A program made the position numbers and the translations under genes. The notes beneath the pieces were generated by a model that was not told the DNA's origin, searched no databases, and saw only the letters and a program-made list of their open reading frames with translations. A DNA stretch of 64,000 bases from Jaltomata sinuosa (taxonomy: Eukaryota > Streptophyta > Magnoliopsida > Solanales > Solanaceae): positions 186,001 to 250,000 of the forward strand of contig QJPP01003515.1 in NCBI GenBank assembly GCA_003996215.1, read 5' to 3'. Every line of letters starts with the position of its first letter. The stretch's first letter is position 1. This document shows, piece by piece, positions 57,849 through 64,000 of the stretch.

Positions 57849-58900
57849 AGTATCTCAACTTCTAGCGGTCTCGGGTGGTTATGTCCAAGGTCGTTATCTA
57901 GTGTATACTTGGAACTTTTTAGTTGGTATGGCATGGTACTGGTAGCTATGTGCCAGGGGTAGTTGTTTTGTCTTAAGGAGAGTTGTGTTGGGCAAGCAAG
58001 TGGGTATCATGCGGTTTTGCTTATTTTTTGGAGGTTAGAGTCGACCCTCTTTACTTAGTCAGTTTATGTGGTTAGAAGGTATCTGAGTTGTTGTCACTAT
58101 TTTCCTTAGTTTCTAGTCTGGTCGAGTTTTGACTATAACATCGTGGTTGAGTTGGACACTCCGTCTATTCTTTTACCTACCTTAATGAGTGACACTAGCA
58201 AAGATGTGGGAGCTAAAGGAATTGCTCCAAGACCTTTTGAGAAAAAGGTTGTCAGGACCAGTGTATCTCTTGAGGGGGTTCCATTTGGTTTGCAAAAAGA
58301 GTGGGGTGGCTCCTTGCATATATGCATGGATTACTGGCAGCTGGCTGAGATGATGACTGAGGGTATGCTTTGGTTCTGTATATTGATGACTTGTTCGATC
58401 AACTATAAAGTACAGTGGCATTTTCCTAGGATAAATTTGAGGTCAGGTAACATCTAGTACAGATCGAGGTAGTGGGCATTCCCAGGACTACCTTTAGGGC
58501 TTATTGCAGCCGTTATAATTTTCCTTGTTATGTTCTTTGGTTAACCAGACCTTAGCAGCATTTTTGGATTGGGTGAGTCATGCATGTAGAGCCTAGTTGG
58601 CTTCAATGTTTATAGTGTTCATTGATGATATAAGAGTCTACTCAAGGATTTGATCAAAGCATGTTCAGTATTTGGAGTTGGGTTTTAGAGTGGTGGGCTA
58701 TCAGGTTACTTTAGATGGTTAGTGGCAGGTTCACCTCGGTTACGACTTCTTTGGGCCAGAAAGCTATGAGTATGGACAACTTAGCTTCTCTCTTAGTTTC
58801 AGAGCTACTGTTGGCCTTGGACATCCAGTCCTTGGCTAATCATTTAGTTTGGCTTGATTTGTTAGATCTCGATAGAATTCTCACTAAGTGTTGAGATTCA
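57849..58900 (+). pseudogene. pol: W copy B end of protease and reverse transcriptase remnant
   Basis: After the solo LTR the sequence is badly broken. From 58255 it reads VPFGLQKEWGGSLHICMDYWQL, aligning to the PVLFVKKKDGSxRMCIDYRQL block, then a CILMTCSINYK string where IDDLFDQL is expected, and INLRSGNI for KIDLRSGY. The catalytic box is VFIDDIRVYS at 58615-58644, so the Asp pair survives. Only ~100 bp later comes RKAMSMDNLASLLVSELLLA (58752 on), which belongs to the linker after RNase H. About 700 bp coding RT thumb and RNase H are therefore deleted. Confidence 0.78.
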
Positions 58901-60285
58901 TTCTTCTCTGGTTGATCAGATCCAGCAGTGTCAGTTCGAGGATCAACAGTTGTGTGATATTCATGGTTAGGTTGTAGGGGTTGAGGCCAGCAGGGCTACT
59001 TTAGATTTTGATGGTACTTTGAGATTCGATGGTCGCCTTTGTGTCTGAGAGTAGGGATTTGATTTAGTTGATTCTCCGAGAGGTTGTCCATTTACTTGGG
59101 ATTCCAGCATCGACTAGTCTCTGCCAATGGTGGGAAAGATGTTTAAGTATGTTGAGATGCTTTTCGAGATGGTGGTTTGTGTACTGGTATAATAGGGTGG
59201 ATGTTTTAAGCCAGGGGATGGTGAGTTGAGATATCATGAGATTTTCAATGGCTAAGAAGCAATCTTGGACTCTAGGGATCCTTTCTTTTGCCTACAGGTT
59301 GGTTTGACTCGATATTCATGATATGATGGACTTCTTTCTGAGTGGCGAAGTTTGTAAGTCAACCATAAATTCGGATGGTGTTTTGATGATTTAAAGCAGT
59401 AGCGGTATTCCTAGAATATGGAGTTTAGTTGATGGCTACATACTTCGCGGTACGCTTACCATACTTCTTGCAGAGATTGGATGTTGTTTTGGTCTTTATG
59501 GGTATGTTGCTCTAGTCCACTCACTTTTAGACAATTCAGACTTGGCATAGTTCAGCGAGCTTAGTTTTGTTCTATTGTTGGGAGATTCCCCTTTGCCACA
59601 GGGTATTGATCCATGTCATTCCCTATCCTAGTGTGTGCCAGTTGCAGTTGAGCTCCGATGGTTGGTTCAGTTGGGTTTAGCGATCAAGGTTGATCTTAAC
59701 GCAGGTGTCCATTCAGTGGTTGATGGTCAGTTGGGGTAGACTAATCCAGTTCTCAAGGGTATGCTATGGTTTGGTATTTTGGGTGTCAGAGGCACATGGA
59801 CTATAGCCTGGCTTGGGTAGAGTTTGAGTTTAAAAGTGACCTTATTAGAGGTTAAGTGTAGCGAGACCTATAGACCTCTGGTGGGTTAGTTGTTGTTTAG
59901 AGGGTAGTTTGAGTGTTTGACCTGTGTGAGGTTTAATGGTAGAGGCGCAGATGATTCAGGATAGATAGAAGGGCTTTTCAGATCAAAGGATTCATCATTT
60001 AGAAGGTTGGGTGGTGGCTTTCAGAGTGATCCTGGTTACTAGATCTGTGTGTTAATCGCCTTGGTATCTTTGTTGTGTCGGTGCATTCTATTTGAGTTTC
60101 TTGAGCTTTTGTGTTAGAGGCTGTTGTTTAGTTTGGCTGGTAAGGAGTTAAGTTTTTGGTAGTTTTCCTTTGGTATAGCTCTGTGAGGTGCCGTCTGGTC
60201 GAGGAGGCTACTTGGGAAACCAAGAGAATGATGTGAGCTTTGTATCTGTGTTGTTTGAGCCTCCAAGGGCACCCATTTTCCTGGC
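58901..60285 (+). pseudogene. pol: W copy B integrase and chromodomain remnant
   Basis: Starts with DFDGTLRFDGRLCV near 58995 (the GxLRxxGRxCVP block before integrase). The catalytic core cannot be traced as a continuous frame; stops occur every few dozen codons. Near the end VEEATWETKRMM (60200-60240) matches the chromodomain tail of Tekay-type integrases, followed by a stop and LSRTKVIFSSG. Position and these two anchors support the call; internal detail is not recoverable by eye. Confidence 0.65.
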
Positions 60286-60287
60286 TT

Positions 60288-60320
60288 TCGAGGACAAAAG
60301 TCATTTTTAGTAGTGGATGA
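60288..60320 (+). other. W polypurine-tract region
   Basis: GAGGACAAAAGTC then ATTTTTAGTAGTGGATGA directly before TGTAATGAGC of the 3' LTR. This GAGGAC...TAGTGGTGGATGA type of junction is usual for the family. Confidence 0.65.
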
Positions 60321-63300
60321 TGTAATGAGCCTTTCGATTATTTTTGCATTTTCACTTTATTTGTATTGTTAGAGCTTTCCAGTAGCAGACCCAGGTTGTT
60401 TATGGCTTACTTGAATTGGTAGTTCGATACCGGGGCCGTTCATTAGCTTGTTATAAATCATTTTACTGTTTTTGAGTTTGAACTTAGGAAATCGTTAACT
60501 TCAGTCAAAATTCTTAACAAGCATGCTCAGAATCAAATTTCGACAGTTTTGCTAGCTCTGGAACATAGATTTTGGTCTAATTGGACCCTTGGTCAGGGTC
60601 TAGGAGGTTAAGATATTGTGGTTTTAGGCCAGTTGGGCTTGGAAGTTTGACTTTGGTCAATATTTGGATAAGATGGCCTCAGATGGAAATTATGTTAGTG
60701 TTGTTAGCTCTGGAATGTTGACTTTGGGATAGGGGCTTTTGGTTTAGGTCTCGAGGCTTCCGGACTCATTTTGGGCCATAGGGTTCCATTTTGGAAAAGT
60801 TGGCCAATGATTAGTTTTGGCGTGGGTCCCACTTATCATTAAATCAACCTCTGTTGGAAATTTTATCAATTCTGTTGAGTCTGGAATGCCATTTTTAGTT
60901 GATTAGCATACTTCATTTGCACTCAAGGGATCCCAGATGAATCTCGCGGGTCCATCCAGTAACATTTTAGCCTTGGTGAACTGCTGGTTTTTAGTTGTTG
61001 GTTTTGCTAAAATTTATGCATCGCAATCTCGAAGAAGACCATCGTGATCTTAATGGTCAGAATTTTTTTTCATCGCAATCGCGAGGGTTTTTCTCGCGAT
61101 AGTGAAGAAGGGCCCCTAGTTCGTTGCAATCTTGTGGATGACCATCGCGATTGCGATGAGTTAGCCAGCTTCATCATCATGATCTCGAGGGTTTTTCTCG
61201 GGATCACGATGAAGAAATCCCTGGCAGTATATATTCTCTCTCCTTTATTTCTACTTGATTTCATCTGTATTTCCACCATTATTTTAGAGCTCTAAGCTCA
61301 AAATCCACAGTGGGTTCTTCTTAAAGCATAGGAGTGATTATTCCCTTTCCCGTGACCGATTCTCCATCATAAATTGGTAAGTTCTAAACCTTTAATTCCA
61401 TTAGTTCTTCCTTTTAATTCCTTCTTTTTCTTGAGAGTTTAGGGCTGTTTTGGGGACGTTTCTTTACCCATTTTCCGCTCAATTTTTGAGCATGTAATCC
61501 TGGCGAGGTTAAGAACCTCGTGGTAACTTTCATTTTCAATTTTAGGTTGCAGGGACCATAGGCCCGCTTTTGACCTGAATTTTGACACGTCTAAATTACT
61601 AGCATTATGTGTATTGTTAGCTTCGTGTTGATCAGTAGATTGCTGGTTTGATAGTTTGATCACTATTTGGGACTTCTCAGAGTAGTTTGGGCTTGGACAA
61701 TGTCTTCCTTGCAGTTTGCTGATGGACGTCAGGTAGGTTATGACTTATCTACCTTAGACTTTGCATATATAGAATATAACTGTATTATTTAGCATCCTTG
61801 GGTTAGGTTTACTTGGTTGGTTCCCCAAACCTTGTCCATTTTCTTCCTGTCTGTCTTATTTCCTACATTTGCTTTAGTATTTGAACTAGTTTTGTAGTAT
61901 TACCCTTGTGGCCCTGTGTGGCCTTTGCAAATGCCTTTGGACCATAAATGGTTGGATATTTGGGAAACATCTGTGTGTCCCACACATCGGATTATGATAT
62001 TGAGCTTGTTATCTATGTTGTAGAGCGGATTGAGCTTGTGTTGGGCTGATAGGTTGATTGTGAGTTATTGAGCTATTGACTTTGTTTGGGAATATCATTA
62101 TCATGCAAAGATTTTTCTGCATTTATTTACTACTATTATGGTTGCGGGCCTAACTATCACTAGTTTTCTAAACCTTGCATGGCCTCGAGGGCCCATTTTT
62201 TGTTATAAATGGGTATAAATAGATTTTAACTGGTTTTATGGATTTTCTTGAGATAAAAGAGATTATATGATGGTTTCCACACTGATTTTGAGGCGATACT
62301 AGACTCGGCCGAGCCAAGCGCTAAACATATTTTATTATTGATTTTAGACCCGAATAGACTGCGAGCACCCATATTGGGATTCTCTGATTTACTGATTTAG
62401 ACTCGAATAAACTCTGGGCACTCATAATTAGTTTCCGAGATTTACTGATTTTAGACTCTGATAGATTATGGGCACTCAACTTGGGATTCTGAGATTTTGT
62501 ATGTGGCCGTATAGACCTCCATAGACCTTGCTGACCTGGACCAGAGGCTATGAGTTGCGAGTTCCAGAGGATGGGCATAAAGTGTAGTAGAGGTATACGG
62601 GGGACTCCTTTCATAGATCCTACTATTGCGCCAACAGGTACTTGAGGAGGTACGTACGGTACTACTGGCACACCTGGTTCTATCATATCAAATCATATCA
62701 TCCATTCTATGTACTGTTCCACCCTTGTTTGCTATTTGTTGAGTGTACGCTCTGGTAGTATAGGTTGTCGAAGGGTTTGTTTTCACTTGTATGTGTTCCT
62801 CGGGTGTATGGGCACATGTTGGGTTTGTAGGTAGATTATCTTACTCACTCCTATTGTAGTACTTATTAGTTGCCTTTCTGATCATTGGTGGATAAGCTTG
62901 TTCTCTCCTATGGTAGTACTTGTGAGGTTGCCTCTCTGATCGTTCTTATCTTATGATTAGTATTGTTAGCATGAATATGTTAGTTGCTTCTGCTTCTTTC
63001 CCCTTTTTATTTGAGGTTACCGGAAAACCGCCATGTTTGTTAAACTCTCTATATATATTATTGTTGCAAGGATCCAAATGGGTTCTCTATTCTTTCACCT
63101 GTGTTATGTGATATATATCTTCTATGGCTAGGATAGTATACTTGTATTCTCGTTGTATTCTATTTTTTGCTAGTTTTCGTGTGCTTTTCTCTATTTGCTT
63201 CTGTGACTACTTCTTTCATATTTGCTTTATACTGCTTTGATATCTTATATATGCTCAGTCGGCCTATGATGCCTACTGGGTTCCCGTTGCTTTGCAATTG

Positions 63301-63761
63301 GTGCTCATACTACACTTCTGCATCTTCCTGGTATAGATCCTACTGTGAGCTATCACCATTTATTGTGTGGATACTCGTGCAACACTTTTGGATATCTGAG
63401 GCATAGGGTGAGATCTTGACGATCGGGGCTTGGCCACATCTCTTCTTTTGACACTCTTTACTTCTTTGTATATTCATAGAGAGTGGTATATTCTTCTTTT
63501 CCACTCTTTAGTACTCTGTATATTTTAGTTGTGGCTCTTGTACTTTCGATACTAGTAGTGGGATAGTATAGTTTCTCTATATGTATATTTAGGTTGCTTT
63601 CCTTCCGCGTGGATTTATTTATCTTCTTCCACTTATTATGCTTCTTGTACGTGTGCTTGCTTTGTTAGTAGTCCATTACTAACCCTTCCGTGCTACGGGG
63701 ATTGGTTTGCCTATCGAAGAGTTGTAGGTGTCATCATGATCTGAGAAATCGAGTTGTGACA
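60321..63761 (+). repeat. W copy B 3' LTR
   Basis: 3,441 bp, TGTAATGAGCC to GAGTTGTGACA. TATATATT at 61228-61235; palindrome cluster at 61018-61215, in which many CGCGAT words have become CGCAAT or CGTGAT. No genes are seen; short frames around 62321-62686 and 63167-63406 are LTR sequence. Confidence 0.92.
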
Positions 63762-64000
63762 GTAACACTCATAGTGTAAGCTACCTCAAGTCGCCCTGGG
63801 ACCCATATCTCGAGATCCTTTTGCTCACCTTGCTTTTTCCCTTCTCAGGGTGTAAACTTTTGAGAGGGTATTATTTATCCCCTGACTATGGAACTCACCC
63901 TACGAAGCTCTGGCCTCTACTTTGCAAAAATCTCCCTTTTTTGCTTCTTTTTTGTCCCTTTTCAGCTTATTTCCCCTAAAATGCATAAAATAACTTACAT
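63762..64000. other. Unassigned sequence at right edge
   Basis: Begins GTAACACTCATAG after the W end. CT-rich in part, without a frame or motif that I recognise and without homology elsewhere in the window. Confidence 0.3.

Larger units (their letters stand above)
41669..63761 (+). mobile_element. W copy B: Tekay-like Ty3/gypsy with two later insertions
   Basis: 5' LTR 41669-45083, primer site, gag, protease, RT, integrase with chromodomain tail, polypurine tract, 3' LTR 60321-63761. Z (45319-55116) splits gag and a solo LTR (56527-57848) splits protease; about 11 kb remains without them. The two LTRs differ widely: about 30 differences in the first ~125 bp by hand count. All coding parts are broken, and the RT thumb/RNase H stretch is mostly deleted. 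The flanks ATAAT (left) and GTAAC (right) do not match, so one end may be rearranged. Confidence 0.9.

Overview
This window looks like plant heterochromatin made almost entirely of nested, decayed Ty3/gypsy LTR retrotransposons. I found no intact host gene and no RNA gene. Evidence for a plant genome: chromovirus-type pol with a chromodomain remnant, Athila-type gag with tRNA-Asp-like primer sites, tRNA-iMet-like primer sites (TGGTATCAGAGCC) behind LTRs of 2-3.4 kb, and a MITE with the ACTCCCTCC terminus. The family mix suggests Solanaceae, but that is inference from general familiarity and no search was run. Family names E1, X, Y, W and Z are local labels.

Layout. 1-8494 (-): E1, a Tekay-like chromovirus with recognisable gag-PR-RT-RNaseH-IN-chromodomain, broken by nonsense codons; its 3' LTR is cut by the window edge. 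8495-8765: fragment of another LTR. 8766-11722 plus 22855-25372 (+): X copy A, a non-coding LARD-like element split by Y. 11723-22854 (+): Y, an Athila-like element carrying only gag and protease, followed by a tandem array of a 1.79-kb LTR/PBS/gag module. 25373-26444: Tat/Ogre-like fragment. 26445-30558 (+): W copy A (LTR plus start of gag). 30559-32359: fragment of another Athila-like element and unassigned DNA. 32360-40604 (+): X copy B with target-site duplication GTATC; its 5' LTR contains a replaced block with a possible captured host exon and a MITE fragment. 40605-41668: second copy of the Tat/Ogre-like fragment. 41669-63761 (+): W copy B with both LTRs, interrupted by Z (45319-55116, -) and by a solo LTR (56527-57848, TSD AGTAT). 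63762-64000: unassigned.

Two large-scale relationships stand out. The stack 'end of X / Tat-like fragment / W LTR / start of W gag' occurs twice with the same junctions, so about 11 kb was duplicated after X and W had inserted; later Y entered copy A and Z entered copy B. Second, every LTR family here whose U3 can be read (E1, X, Y, W, Z and the solo LTR; six of six) has a cluster of short CpG-containing palindromic words about 15-60 bp upstream of its TATA-like box. The words differ between families but the position is the same. Z repeats the pattern ahead of a probable second, internal, intron-containing transcription unit. This shared architecture is my main candidate for something undescribed.

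All coordinates were derived by reading. LTR ends are exact to a base or two where TG/CA ends or TSDs are visible, and are approximate for truncated copies. Percent differences are hand counts over short stretches.
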